A stretch of DNA of 64,000 nt, from assembly GCF_052055585.1 (NCBI RefSeq), contig NZ_CP170485.1, positions 682,001 through 746,000 of the forward strand. The letters run 5' to 3'. Both the position numbers and the translations under genes were made by a program. Each line of letters starts with the position of its first letter. Positions within the stretch are counted from its first letter, which is position 1. This document shows positions 7,899-15,762 of this stretch, in pieces. The notes below the pieces were generated by a model that worked only from the letters and a program-made list of their open reading frames with translations, had not been told where the DNA came from and did not search any database. Source of the stretch: Oceanicaulis sp052055585. Lineage in GTDB: Bacteria; Pseudomonadota; Alphaproteobacteria; Caulobacterales; Maricaulaceae.

Positions 7899-9107
7899 AT
7901 GACTGAAGCTTACATTTATGACGCCACGCGGACCCCGCGCGGCAAAGGCAAGAAGAACGGCACGCTTCACGAAGTGACCGCGCTTCAGCTCGCCACCCAG
8001 CAGCTTGAAGCCATCCGTGAGCGCAACAATCTCGACACGTCCTTTGTGGACGACGTGATCCTGGGCTGCGTGTCGCCGGTGGGCGAGCAGGGCGCGAACA
8101 TCGCCCGCGCCGCCGCGATCAACGCCAACTATGCCGAGACCGCCTCGGGCTTCCAGGTCAACCGCTTCTGCGCCTCCGGCCTTGAAGCTGTGAACCTCGC
8201 CGCGGCGAAAGTCATGTCCGGCGAAGCCGACATGGCCATTGGCGGCGGCGTGGAAGCCATGTCCCGCGTGCCGATGGGCTCTGACGGCGGCGCCATGGCG
8301 GTCGACCCGGAAATGGCGTTTGACCATTACTTCGTGCCGCAAGGCGTGTCCGCCGACCTGATCGCCACCAAGTACGGCTATTCGCGCGACGATGTGGACG
8401 CCTATGCGATTGAATCCCAGAACCGCGCCGAAGCGGCCTGGAAAGAGCGTCGCTTCGACAAGTCCATCGTGCCGGTGAAAAACCAGCTCGGCCTCGTCCA
8501 GCTTGACCATGACGAGCACATGCGCCCGGGCACCGACATGCAATCGCTGGCGAGCCTCAAGCCGTCCTTCAAGGACCTGTCGGCGTTCGTGGGTCTCGAT
8601 AAAGTCGCGATGCAGAAATATCCCGACATCGAGAAGATCAACTTCGTCCACCACGCCGGCAACTCCTCCGGCATTGTGGATGGCGCCGCCGCCATCCTGG
8701 TGGGCACCAAGGAAATGGGCGAGAAGCTTGGCCTCAAGCCGCGCGCAAAGATCCGCGCCATGGCCTCTATCGGGTCCGAGCCGACCATCATGCTGACCGG
8801 TCCGGCTCCGTCCGCCCGCAAGGCGCTCGCCAAAGCCGGCATGAGCCCGTCCGACATTGATCTTTATGAAATGAACGAGGCGTTCGCGTCTGTGGTTCTG
8901 CGCTTCATGGAAGATCTCGGCATCGAGCACTCCCAGACCAACGTCAATGGCGGCGCGATCGCCATGGGTCACCCGCTGGGCGCAACCGGCGCGATGATCC
9001 TCGGCACCGTGCTCGACGAGCTTGAGCGCACCGGCAAGGGCACCGGCCTCGCCACGCTTTGCGTCGGCGGCGGCATGGGCACCGCAACCATTATCGAGCG
9101 CGTCTAG
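7899..9107 (+). CDS. fadA: acetyl-CoA C-acyltransferase (thiolase)
   Basis: 402 residues, complete. It performs thiolytic cleavage of 3-ketoacyl-CoA, the last beta-oxidation step. The nucleophilic Cys91 is in NRFCASGLEAVN, His358 in GHPLGATGAM, and the second active-site Cys388 in LCVGGGMGTA, with NEAFA at about 326. All catalytic positions are intact. An AGGGA Shine-Dalgarno overlaps the end of the preceding lipoprotein gene, and the ATG directly abuts its stop codon. The partner multifunctional protein lies two genes downstream, giving the usual FadA/FadB pairing with a small membrane protein inserted between them. Confidence 0.95.
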   Translation: MTEAYIYDATRTPRGKGKKNGTLHEVTALQLATQQLEAIRERNNLDTSFVDDVILGCVSPVGEQGANIARAAAINANYAETASGFQVNRFCASGLEAVNLAAAKVMSGEADMAIGGGVEAMSRVPMGSDGGAMAVDPEMAFDHYFVPQGVSADLIATKYGYSRDDVDAYAIESQNRAEAAWKERRFDKSIVPVKNQLGLVQLDHDEHMRPGTDMQSLASLKPSFKDLSAFVGLDKVAMQKYPDIEKINFVHHAGNSSGIVDGAAAILVGTKEMGEKLGLKPRAKIRAMASIGSEPTIMLTGPAPSARKALAKAGMSPSDIDLYEMNEAFASVVLRFMEDLGIEHSQTNVNGGAIAMGHPLGATGAMILGTVLDELERTGKGTGLATLCVGGGMGTATIIERV

Positions 9108-9112
9108 AGCCA

Positions 9113-9382
9113 ATGACTGATCCCGCACCAGAGGTTCAAGAGGACAAGACCCCGTCAAAACCGGGCGGTCTGCCAATCGGCTTGCTGATTGGCGTCGTGC
9201 TGGGCTTTGCGCTCGGTCTTCTCAGAGGGGATGTCGCTTCCGGCGCCGGCCTGGCCGTCGCTTTCGGCATCTGCTTCTGGATCCTCTCTCCACTGGTCCG
9301 GAAGATCCTCGATCCCAAGACATCTGACGACGCCGCTGAGGACAGCGACAGCGCGTCATCACAGGAGAAAGACTCCAAATGA
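9113..9382 (+). CDS. small two-helix membrane protein in beta-oxidation operon
   Basis: 89 residues from the ATG at 9113, five bases after the thiolase stop codon. The N-terminus is acidic and proline-rich (residues 1-22). Two hydrophobic helices follow (about residues 23-43 and 46-66, GLPIGLLIGVVLGFALGLL and the VAFGICFWILSPLV region), then an acidic, serine-rich tail. Its stop codon overlaps the start of the FadJ gene by ATGA, so the two are translationally coupled. No family recognised. A tether for beta-oxidation enzymes or an unrelated passenger are both possible. Confidence 0.7.
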   Translation: MTDPAPEVQEDKTPSKPGGLPIGLLIGVVLGFALGLLRGDVASGAGLAVAFGICFWILSPLVRKILDPKTSDDAAEDSDSASSQEKDSK

Positions 9383-11571
9383 CCTATACGCATTTCAAAT
9401 TCGAGGTGGACGGCGACGGCATCGCGCTCATCACCTTTGACTCACCCAACGTCTCCATGAACGTTCTGTCCAACTCCGTCATGCAGGAGATGGGTCAGAT
9501 CGTCGAGAAAATCGGCTCTGACGACGCCATCAAAGGCGCGGTTATCACGTCGGGCAAGAAAGCCTTCTGCGCGGGCGCGGACCTGTCCGAGCTGGGTGGC
9601 GGCATGGCCGACCTCAAGGGCCTGTCCGAAGACGAAGCGAAATCCAAACTCTTCGACACCGCTTACCGTCTGAACCAGTCGCTGCGCGCGCTGGAAACCT
9701 GCGGCAAACCCATCGCAGCCGCGATCAACGGTCTGGCGCTGGGCGGCGGCTTTGAAGTCACCCTCGCTTGCCATTACCGCGTCATGGCGACCGACACCGG
9801 CGCCAAGCTGGGCCTGCCTGAAGCGCTCGTTGGCGTTCTGCCGGGCGGCGGCGGCACCCAGCGTCTGCCGCGCCTGATTGGCGTCATGAACGCCGCTCCG
9901 GTCATGCTGCAAGGCAAGCAACTGGACGCGGACACGGCCAAGGCGCAAGGCGTGGTCCATGAGATCGCACCGCTGTCCGAGATCGTCGCCAAGGCGAAAG
10001 AGCTCGTCAAAGCCGATCCGATGGGCGGCAAGCAGCCCTGGGATCAGGACAAGTTCAAGATCCCCGGCGGCGGCCCTTACCACCCCGCCGGCCTGCAGGT
10101 CTTCATGGGCGCATCCCCGATGCTGCTGAAAGAGACCTACGGCAACTACCCGGCCCAGCGTTACATCCTGTCCTGTGTCTATGAAGGCCTGCAGGTCCCG
10201 ATGGACGCCGCCCTGCGCATCGAGAGCCGCTATTTCACCAAGCTGCTGATGCGTCCGGAAAGCCGGAACATGATCCGCTCGCTCTTCCTGTCCAAGCAGG
10301 CGCTTGAAAAAGGCGCGCGCCGTCCGGCCGGTGAAGAGAAAGCCGAGATCAAGAAGATCGCCGTCATCGGCGCCGGCTTCATGGGCGCCGGCATCGCTAC
10401 GGTCTCCGCTCAGGCGGGCATCGAAGTGGTGCTGATCGACGTCAATCAGGAAGGCGCGGACAAGGGCAAGGCCCATGTGGCGGCGCACTTCGCCAAGGGC
10501 GTCAAGCGCGGCAAGCTCACCCAGGAGAAGGCGGACGAGAAGACCAATCTGGTCACCGCGACCACCGATTACTCGCTCCTCAAAGACGTCGATCTCGTGG
10601 TCGAGGCCGTGTTCGAGAATTCCGAGCTCAAGCACTCCATCACCAAGGCGGCGGAAGAGCACCTGCCCAAAGACGCGATCTTTGGCTCGAACACCTCGAC
10701 CATTCCGATCACCTCTCTGGCAGAAGCCTCTTCGCGTCCGGAGAACTTCATCGGCGTTCACTTCTTCTCGCCGGTCGAGAAGATGATGCTGGTCGAGCTG
10801 ATCGTGGGTGAGAAAACCGGCGGTCGCGCTATCTCGATGTGTCTGGACTTCGTGGCCAAGATCAAGAAGACCCCGATTGTCGTCGCCGACACCCGCGGCT
10901 TCTACGCCAACCGCTGCGTGATGCGTTACATCGAGCAGGGCATGTACATGCTGACCGAAGGCGTGAAGCCGGCCCTGATCGAGAACGCCGCCAAGATGGC
11001 CGGCATGCCGGTCGGCCCGCTCTCGCTGCAGGACGAAGTGGCCATCGATCTCGGCTACAAGGTGCTTCAGCAGACCAAGAAGGATCTGGGCGATGCGTTC
11101 GAGGACACCCCGAACGCGGAAGTCATCGAGAAGATGTACGAGCTGGGTCGCTATGGCCGCAAGAACCAGAAGGGCTTCTACGTCTATACCGACGAAGGCA
11201 AGCAGCTCTGGGACGAGCTCGATCAGTTCGCGCCGAACGGCAAGCTGCTCGACGAGCAGCCTGAGGTTCAGGAACTGAAGGATCGCATCCTCTACGCCCA
11301 GGCGCTGGAAGCGGCCCGGACGATGGAAGAAGAGATCGTCGCCGATCCGCGTGAAGCCGATGTTGGCTCCATTCTCGCCTGGGGCTTTGCGCCCTATACC
11401 GGCGGCGTGCTGAGCTTCATCGACACCATTGGCGCCAAAGCCTTCGTGGAACGCGCCGATGCGCTGAAAGCCAAATACGGCGCACCGTTTGAAGTGCCCG
11501 CCCTGCTGCGCGAGATGGCCAGCAAAGGCGAGACCTTCTACGGCCGCTTCGCTCCGGCGAAAGCTGCGTAA
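9379..11571 (+). CDS. fadJ: multifunctional enoyl-CoA hydratase / 3-hydroxyacyl-CoA dehydrogenase
   Basis: 730 residues. It carries the second and third beta-oxidation reactions in one chain. The N-terminal crotonase domain (about 1-190) has GGGFEVTLACHYR with Glu126 and LPEALVGVLPGGGGT with Glu148, the two hydratase acids. The NAD-binding 3-hydroxyacyl-CoA dehydrogenase domain starts at about 327 with GAGFMGAGIA, followed by SNTSTIPI, the catalytic His motif GVHFFSPVEKM, and the C-terminal helical domains (GFYANRC, GMPVGPLSLQDEVAIDLG). Start overlaps the preceding stop. A strong terminator follows, closing the operon. FadB and FadJ types cannot be separated confidently by eye; length and lack of an N-terminal epimerase-specific extension fit FadJ. 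Confidence 0.95.
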   Translation: MTYTHFKFEVDGDGIALITFDSPNVSMNVLSNSVMQEMGQIVEKIGSDDAIKGAVITSGKKAFCAGADLSELGGGMADLKGLSEDEAKSKLFDTAYRLNQSLRALETCGKPIAAAINGLALGGGFEVTLACHYRVMATDTGAKLGLPEALVGVLPGGGGTQRLPRLIGVMNAAPVMLQGKQLDADTAKAQGVVHEIAPLSEIVAKAKELVKADPMGGKQPWDQDKFKIPGGGPYHPAGLQVFMGASPMLLKETYGNYPAQRYILSCVYEGLQVPMDAALRIESRYFTKLLMRPESRNMIRSLFLSKQALEKGARRPAGEEKAEIKKIAVIGAGFMGAGIATVSAQAGIEVVLIDVNQEGADKGKAHVAAHFAKGVKRGKLTQEKADEKTNLVTATTDYSLLKDVDLVVEAVFENSELKHSITKAAEEHLPKDAIFGSNTSTIPITSLAEASSRPENFIGVHFFSPVEKMMLVELIVGEKTGGRAISMCLDFVAKIKKTPIVVADTRGFYANRCVMRYIEQGMYMLTEGVKPALIENAAKMAGMPVGPLSLQDEVAIDLGYKVLQQTKKDLGDAFEDTPNAEVIEKMYELGRYGRKNQKGFYVYTDEGKQLWDELDQFAPNGKLLDEQPEVQELKDRILYAQALEAARTMEEEIVADPREADVGSILAWGFAPYTGGVLSFIDTIGAKAFVERADALKAKYGAPFEVPALLREMASKGETFYGRFAPAKAA

Positions 11572-11592
11572 GGCTCAGGCCTGACCAGAAAA

Positions 11593-11628
11593 GAGCCCCC
11601 GGCGCCAGCGGCGTCGGGGGCTTTTTTA
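11593..11628 (+). terminator. Rho-independent terminator closing the beta-oxidation operon
   Basis: AGCCCCCGGCGCC pairs with GGCGTCGGGGGCT and is followed by six T residues. The stop codon of the convergent minus-strand gene (11626-11628) lies inside its T tract, so the hairpin may serve both directions. Confidence 0.85.
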
Positions 11629-12210
11629 TTCGTCAAAGCCGCACTCTTCGCGGGGGAAGCCATGACCCCAAATGTGTTCACGAGGAAGCTCAGAAAAGCG
11701 GGATGAATCCACAAGCAGGTTTTTGGCGAACAACAATTCTCGGGCGTGATCCACAATGGCGCTTAAGGCGATTGCATCTTCACTCAGGCGCGTTGGTCTC
11801 GGGCGGGTTTGGGAAGACTCGCGGTCTTCGATCCTGCAGCCAGCATACCAATACAGTTCAATGGAGTTTCCACTGGAGAACGAGACGGAAATGTAAGCGC
11901 TCGGGTGGTCTGTTACGAAGACGGTGCAATTGTGACTGCCGGGCTCAACCGAGTTGCGCGCCAGAAACTCGTTTTCACTCAGGGTTCGGACAAGTGCCTG
12001 AAAACTTTGCTCAGGCAGGACGCTCGAGTGCGGGCCTTCGACATTAGTGAAGTGCAACCCGCAAAACAGGTAAGCATCATCGGGCTCGATGGAGACGATA
12101 TAGCTGGGGCAATAGCCGAAACATCCAGTTTGCTCGACCCGGATTTCCTCGATCTCCTCATAGGAGATTTCAGCCGCCGGGGCTTGTTCCACATAGGCAA
12201 ATTCGAACAC
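11626..12210 (-). CDS. DUF6438-type protein
   Basis: 194 residues starting with GTG at 12210, preceded by GAGGAGAGA; the frame has a stop codon six codons upstream. The N-terminal half has the DUF6438 hallmark QTGCFGYCPSYIVSIEPD, a cysteine pair in a short beta region, followed by FCGLHFTNVEG. The second half has ELYWYAGC and a short helical tail. There is no signal peptide. The function of this family is unknown to me. It stands alone and is convergent with the fadJ operon. Confidence 0.7.
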   Translation of the reverse strand: MFEFAYVEQAPAAEISYEEIEEIRVEQTGCFGYCPSYIVSIEPDDAYLFCGLHFTNVEGPHSSVLPEQSFQALVRTLSENEFLARNSVEPGSHNCTVFVTDHPSAYISVSFSSGNSIELYWYAGCRIEDRESSQTRPRPTRLSEDAIALSAIVDHARELLFAKNLLVDSSRFSELPREHIWGHGFPREECGFDE

Positions 12211-12379
12211 GGATGTCTCTCCTCAACGGCTCGAACGCGCAGTATGCGTGAATCCATGACTCTGGCGAGTTGGATTTGTAACTCGCCGGTTCGTCCGTCA
12301 GCTGTCAGGCTGGGTCTGCATCCAAAGGGACGGGATGCGGCATCATCAGATGACAGACTGCAAACGGGGACACGACGCC

Positions 12380-13444
12380 ATGCTCACCACACTCACCGCC
12401 TTCGCCGCACTGACGCTCGCACAGGCCACAGAACCCGGCATTGATTTCTCAGGCGTGCAGGAGCCTCTAGGCGGCGAGCCGACGCGGGTTCTGGTGTTGG
12501 GCACGGCGCACCTCAATCAACTGCCAGAAGGCGCGCTCAATCCCGGCGATCTTGATCTGGTGCTCGACCGGCTTGAAGCCTTCGCGCCCGACATTATCGC
12601 GGTTGAATCGATTGGCGGGCGCGGCTGTGACGAGCTGCGCCGCTATGAGCCGCTCTATGAGGGCGTGGCGGAAAGCTATTGCCGGGACCCTCAACCGGCG
12701 CTCGATGTGCTGGGCATGAGCCAGCCTGAAGCCTATCTCGCCGCGCGCACGCGCCTGTTCGAGCTGGCTGACGCGCCGTCCGCGACCGAGCGTCGTCAGC
12801 TGGCGCTGCTATTGCTGGGGGCGGGTGAGCCCTGGTCCGCCGCGCTTCAATGGGCGCAGCTGGACGAGGCCGAGCAGGTCGCCGCTGACGGTCTGACCGA
12901 CGCGCTTGCGGCTTCACTTGATCGCATGCTCGTCAGTCGCAACGAAAATGCGGCGCTGGCGGTGACGCTGGGCGCGCGGCTGGGCCTTGATCATCTGGCG
13001 ACCATGGACGATCACACGGCGGATTCGATCTACGCTTTCGCGCCGGGTACGCTGGGCGAAACCATCCAGTCGGTCTGGGCGCAGTCCGATCCGGCGGTGG
13101 ATGATGTGCACGCCGAGGCCACCAACTATCTGGGCTCGCCCGAACTTGTGTTGGCCGGATACCGCTTCATCAACTCGCCACGCTATCAGCGCGCCACGAT
13201 TGATGGAGATTTCGGCCTGGCCGCAGCCACGCCGGACAATGATGCGGTCGCCCGCCAGTATGTGAGCTGGTGGCAGACCCGCAATCTGCGCATGACGGCC
13301 AATATCGTCGAGGCGACGGGCAATCAGCCCGGCGCGCGGGTGCTGGTGATCGTGGGTGCGTCCCACAAGGCGTATTTCGACGCCTATCTCGATCAGATGC
13401 ACGATTGGGAGCTCGTCAGCGTGGATGAGGTGCTGGCGGACTGA
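12380..13444 (+). CDS. exported DUF5694/TraB-like protein
   Basis: Start taken at the ATG at 12380, which gives a plausible signal peptide (MLTTLTAFAALTLAQA); an in-frame ATG at 12335 adds 15 polar residues. About 354 residues. The motif RVLVLGTAHLNQLP followed by an acidic helix and DIIAVESIGG resembles the GTxH...E layout of the TraB/PrgY superfamily and of DUF5694. Near the C-terminus VLVIVGASHKAYFDAYL supplies a second conserved His. The GTAH, E and GASH trio suggests a metal-dependent hydrolase, but no activity is established. No operon partner. Confidence 0.7.
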   Translation: MLTTLTAFAALTLAQATEPGIDFSGVQEPLGGEPTRVLVLGTAHLNQLPEGALNPGDLDLVLDRLEAFAPDIIAVESIGGRGCDELRRYEPLYEGVAESYCRDPQPALDVLGMSQPEAYLAARTRLFELADAPSATERRQLALLLLGAGEPWSAALQWAQLDEAEQVAADGLTDALAASLDRMLVSRNENAALAVTLGARLGLDHLATMDDHTADSIYAFAPGTLGETIQSVWAQSDPAVDDVHAEATNYLGSPELVLAGYRFINSPRYQRATIDGDFGLAAATPDNDAVARQYVSWWQTRNLRMTANIVEATGNQPGARVLVIVGASHKAYFDAYLDQMHDWELVSVDEVLAD

Positions 13445-13513
13445 TCTTTCCCGGAACGGGGCCCGGTGGATGCGCGTTGTTTGATCAAGGACAACAGCAA
13501 GAAGGAGGCGGAA

Positions 13514-13915
13514 ATGGCTTCCCACTATTCCACCGACGCCGCCCCGGCCGATAATCAGGCCTTCGCCCAACCCTTTGATGAAACGAAGGCCATGGGCAGA
13601 AAGGGCGAGCTTCGTCCTGACGACGCCAAGCTGGGCGATACCGTGGTTCCGGTCGATCAGGCGCTGGATGGCGCCCGCGGCGAGCGCTTTGGCGAGACGG
13701 TCGATCAATCTTCCGCAGGTCGACTTGGCGCGAGCGATGAGACTGTTGAACGTCTTGCCTCCGACAAGGCCGACAAATCCAAGTCGAAGGAAAAGACCAA
13801 AGAGAAACCGGATGACAGCCCTGATCCCGATGACGAGGAAGACAAGCTCGATGACGCCCTCGACGACAGCTTCCCGGCCTCTGACCCGCCGCCCATCCGT
13901 CCGGGTGAAGGCTAG
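13514..13915 (+). CDS. small acidic disordered protein with DDSFPASDPP tail
   Basis: Start chosen at the ATG at 13514 behind AAGGAGG; an upstream in-frame start at 13466 lacks a ribosome site. 133 residues, almost entirely D, E, K, S, A and P. There are no hydrophobic helices and no cysteines. The C-terminus ALDDSFPASDPPPIRPGEG matches a short motif that recurs at the ends of small alphaproteobacterial proteins of unknown role. A lysine/glutamate-rich repeat (DKADKSKSKEKTKEKP) precedes it. The 52-residue gene that follows is similarly charged, suggesting a pair of intrinsically disordered, perhaps stress-related proteins. Confidence 0.75.
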   Translation: MASHYSTDAAPADNQAFAQPFDETKAMGRKGELRPDDAKLGDTVVPVDQALDGARGERFGETVDQSSAGRLGASDETVERLASDKADKSKSKEKTKEKPDDSPDPDDEEDKLDDALDDSFPASDPPPIRPGEG

Positions 13916-13941
13916 GGTCGCGGATCAGATTGGAGATTGTC

Positions 13942-14100
13942 ATGGCGGATACGTCAGAACACACGAAGTCGCAAAAACCGGAATCTCTGGATCGCGAAGC
14001 CCAACGCCGGCGAGAGGCGGGCGCTGATGGCGCTGAAGCGGACAAGGTGCCCCGACCTGGGCCGTCCAAGTACAAGGACGCCAAAACATCCGACGACTGA
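13942..14100 (+). CDS. 52-residue charged protein
   Basis: ATG at 13942, TGA at 14098-14100, with GGAGA seven bases upstream. The product (MADTSEHTKSQKPESLDR...) is highly charged, without hydrophobic segments, and ends KYKDAKTSDD. It follows the acidic 133-residue gene by 26 bp and is closed by a GC-rich hairpin, so it is probably the second gene of that transcript. No known family recognised. Codon positions are GC-biased like the neighbours, supporting real coding. Confidence 0.6.
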   Translation: MADTSEHTKSQKPESLDREAQRRREAGADGAEADKVPRPGPSKYKDAKTSDD

Positions 14101-14119
14101 GAAGACGCGACTCATGTGT

Positions 14120-14146
14120 GAAAGCCGGGCCCGGGGCCCGGCTTTC
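14120..14146 (+). terminator. GC-rich hairpin after the 52-residue gene
   Basis: GAAAGCCGGGCCC and GGGCCCGGCTTTC form a 13-bp perfect stem with almost no loop. Only a weak T run follows (ATGCGTTT), so it is a terminator or a transcript-end stabiliser. Confidence 0.6.
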
Positions 14147-14246
14147 ATGCGTTTGAATGAAGCCGGTGTTCCAACGAAGTTATGGTGGTTTCTTCTTGAA
14201 AGAATATCGATATTCCATTTGTTAACAGGTTCGTTAACCAATGTGC

Positions 14247-14275
14247 TTGAGTGTAGCTCAATCCTTTGCTTAACA
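14247..14275 (+). promoter_or_regulatory. predicted promoter of the structured RNA candidate
   Basis: TTGAGT and TTAACA are separated by exactly 17 bp. Just upstream (14222-14239) are two TTAAC half-sites, TTAACAGG...TTAACC, spaced close to a CtrA-type box. The predicted start is about 14281-14283, at the base of the first hairpin. Confidence 0.45.
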
Positions 14276-14280
14276 TTGAA

Positions 14281-14530
14281 GCGTTGGAGGGTGATGTGCT
14301 CTTTGGCGGTCTCGTTTCCGCCATCTGCTCCGGTCTCCAGCGTGTCAGGCTTCCCTCGGTCCTGACGGGCGGTTCCCCTCAACTGCCGCCCATGCCTACC
14401 GGTCTCTCCCCTGGAGGCCGGCAGCCCCTGGGTCCACGCAGGCGTCGGCTCTGCACGGTCCCGTGTGCAACCACCGCCCGCCGCCCCGTCCCATCCAGCG
14501 GGGCCGGGCGGTGGGTCCATATCCGCCATA
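14281..14530 (+). ncRNA. candidate structured non-coding RNA
   Basis: This 550-bp gene-free interval (14101-14651) holds a run of strong stems: 14282-14289 with 14335-14342, enclosing GGCGG/CCGCC at 14305-14309 and 14318-14322; 14345-14349 with 14361-14365; 14367-14372 with 14386-14391; 14399-14402 with 14418-14421; and a long stem 14471-14488 with 14499-14514. No convincing protein is encoded: the only open frame (14266-14580) has low-complexity composition and no ribosome site. A promoter-like sequence sits just upstream. I could not match it to 6S RNA, RNase P RNA, SRP RNA or tmRNA by their conserved motifs. The 3' end is uncertain. It could instead be a long structured leader of the small gene at 14652. 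Confidence 0.45.
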
Positions 14531-14651
14531 CGGTATGTGACAGAACGCAGCGCAGCGTGAACAAGATGGCCAAGGTTTAATCCGGCTCCGTCTTGGCGAT
14601 CTGCATTCGGCTCTCCAACTCCAGATCAGGAGTTCATTTGTGGAGGTCGAT

Positions 14652-14822
14652 ATGTATTTGAGAAATGAGGATGCGCCCGCCAACGACAATGCACGCAGTC
14701 CGGCTCCGACCGAGCAGCCGGTTCATGAAGACCCGGCCTTGCGCCGCCGCCGCATCGCAGCCGATGAAGCCGAGCGCGAGCATATCTTCAGCCCGGGGCC
14801 CTGGGACTGGAAAACGCCCTGA
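14652..14822 (+). CDS. 56-residue hypothetical protein
   Basis: ATG at 14652 preceded by TGGAGG at 6-base spacing; a GTG at 14640 is the alternative start. The product begins MYLRNEDAPANDNA, has a basic cluster RRRRIAADEAERE, and ends FSPGPWDWKTP. Short alphaproteobacterial proteins with an ANDN-like stretch and a tryptophan-containing tail are common but uncharacterised. A bidirectional hairpin follows. The 5' region may be an extended structured leader. Confidence 0.55.
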   Translation: MYLRNEDAPANDNARSPAPTEQPVHEDPALRRRRIAADEAEREHIFSPGPWDWKTP

Positions 14823-14843
14823 CAGCGTGTGACATCTGAATGC

Positions 14844-14876
14844 ACAAACGCCCGGAGTTCAGCTCCGGGCGTTTGT
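14844..14876. terminator. bidirectional terminator between convergent genes
   Basis: ACAAACGCCCGGAG and CTCCGGGCGTTTGT form a near-perfect 14-bp stem with A/T runs on both sides. It serves the 56-residue gene (plus) and the dioxygenase (minus). Confidence 0.8.
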
Positions 14877-14882
14877 GTCTGG

Positions 14883-15659
14883 TCAGAGGGGGATGGACCA
14901 GATGTCCATCGCCAGAGCGGCGTGGGTATAGCTTTCATGCATCTGAACGCCTGGCCCGGCGGCTGCGCCAGCGGCGGCGATCAACGGGCGATAGTGCTCG
15001 GGGCTGGGATGATTGCGCTGGGCGTTCGGGGCGGACCGCCAGTCTTTCAGAGCGTCCCAGTCACCGCTTGCCATCGCCGTGCGGGCCCAGTCTGCAAAGG
15101 CGACCGCGAACGGGGCGGGCGGTGCATTCTCCGGCGCTGACAAGGCGTCACGCAGGGAGTGCGTCAGCGAGCCCGAGAAGATCAACTGGATATTCTCCTG
15201 GGCCAACGGCGCGAGCGCGCGCCCCAGAGCCCAGCTGTCTTCATCCGTGCTGAACCGGCTCGGCAGCGAGATCTGGATGACCGGGATCTGGGCGTCAGGC
15301 TCCACCAGCGCCAGCGGCACCCAGGCGCCATGATCCAGTCCGCGATGCGCGTCGGGCACGGCGTCGATGCCTGCGGCGTTGAGTCGGGTGACGATGTCCT
15401 CGGCCAGTTCGGGCGCGCCCGGCGCAGGCCAGATGAACCGGTGCAGCTCTTCGCTGAAGCCCCTGAAATCGTGAATGGTGACCGGGCGGGTCGAGGAGGT
15501 GACGGCGACCGGGCCGTTCTCCCAATGGGCGGACACCACCCCATAGGCGGCGGGCGCCGGCAGGGTGTCGCCCAGGCCGATCAGGAAGTCACGGGCAGGG
15601 GATCGCCCCGTCAGAAGGGTGGGGGCGCCATGAGAGAGAAAGAGGGCAGGGCGGGTCAT
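14883..15659 (-). CDS. ygiD: DODA-type extradiol ring-cleavage dioxygenase (YgiD/LigB family)
   Basis: 258 residues, the usual length. The family uses a metal ion held by histidines to open catechol rings, for example 4,5-DOPA. Visible ligands and acid/base histidines are SHGAP (His10), SAHWE (His45), HRGLDHGAWVPL (His105, His110), GSLTH (His166) and NHPSPEHY (His216, His221). All family positions are present. The physiological substrate is uncertain; YgiD-like enzymes often act on DOPA or on aromatic electrophiles. The gene is divergent from a LysR regulator with a 103-bp shared AT-rich promoter region, an arrangement typical of LysR-controlled targets. Confidence 0.9.
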   Translation of the reverse strand: MTRPALFLSHGAPTLLTGRSPARDFLIGLGDTLPAPAAYGVVSAHWENGPVAVTSSTRPVTIHDFRGFSEELHRFIWPAPGAPELAEDIVTRLNAAGIDAVPDAHRGLDHGAWVPLALVEPDAQIPVIQISLPSRFSTDEDSWALGRALAPLAQENIQLIFSGSLTHSLRDALSAPENAPPAPFAVAFADWARTAMASGDWDALKDWRSAPNAQRNHPSPEHYRPLIAAAGAAAGPGVQMHESYTHAALAMDIWSIPL

Positions 15660-15762
15660 GTGACATCATCCGAACAAATCCATGTGATATGTGAGATGAC
15701 AAATCCAGCCCCAGATTATAATACCCGCAAATCGGGATTTACTCTTTCCCTAAAGGAAACAC

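Noticed and set aside
6141..9176. 1,011-codon open frame on the minus strand opposite the dehydrogenase and thiolase genes
   Set aside because: Antisense shadow: high GC removes stop codons in that frame. The product is His/Gly/Arg-rich with no domain, and the plus strand encodes conserved enzymes.
14281..14530. 6S, RNase P, SRP or tmRNA identity for the structured RNA
   Set aside because: None of their conserved motifs (such as the RNase P GAGGAAAGUC element or the SRP GGAAG loop) was found; left as an unassigned RNA.
14640..14822. tmRNA tag because of the ANDN stretch
   Set aside because: No tRNA-like ends or SmpB-binding structure; the sequence is an ordinary short reading frame with a ribosome site.
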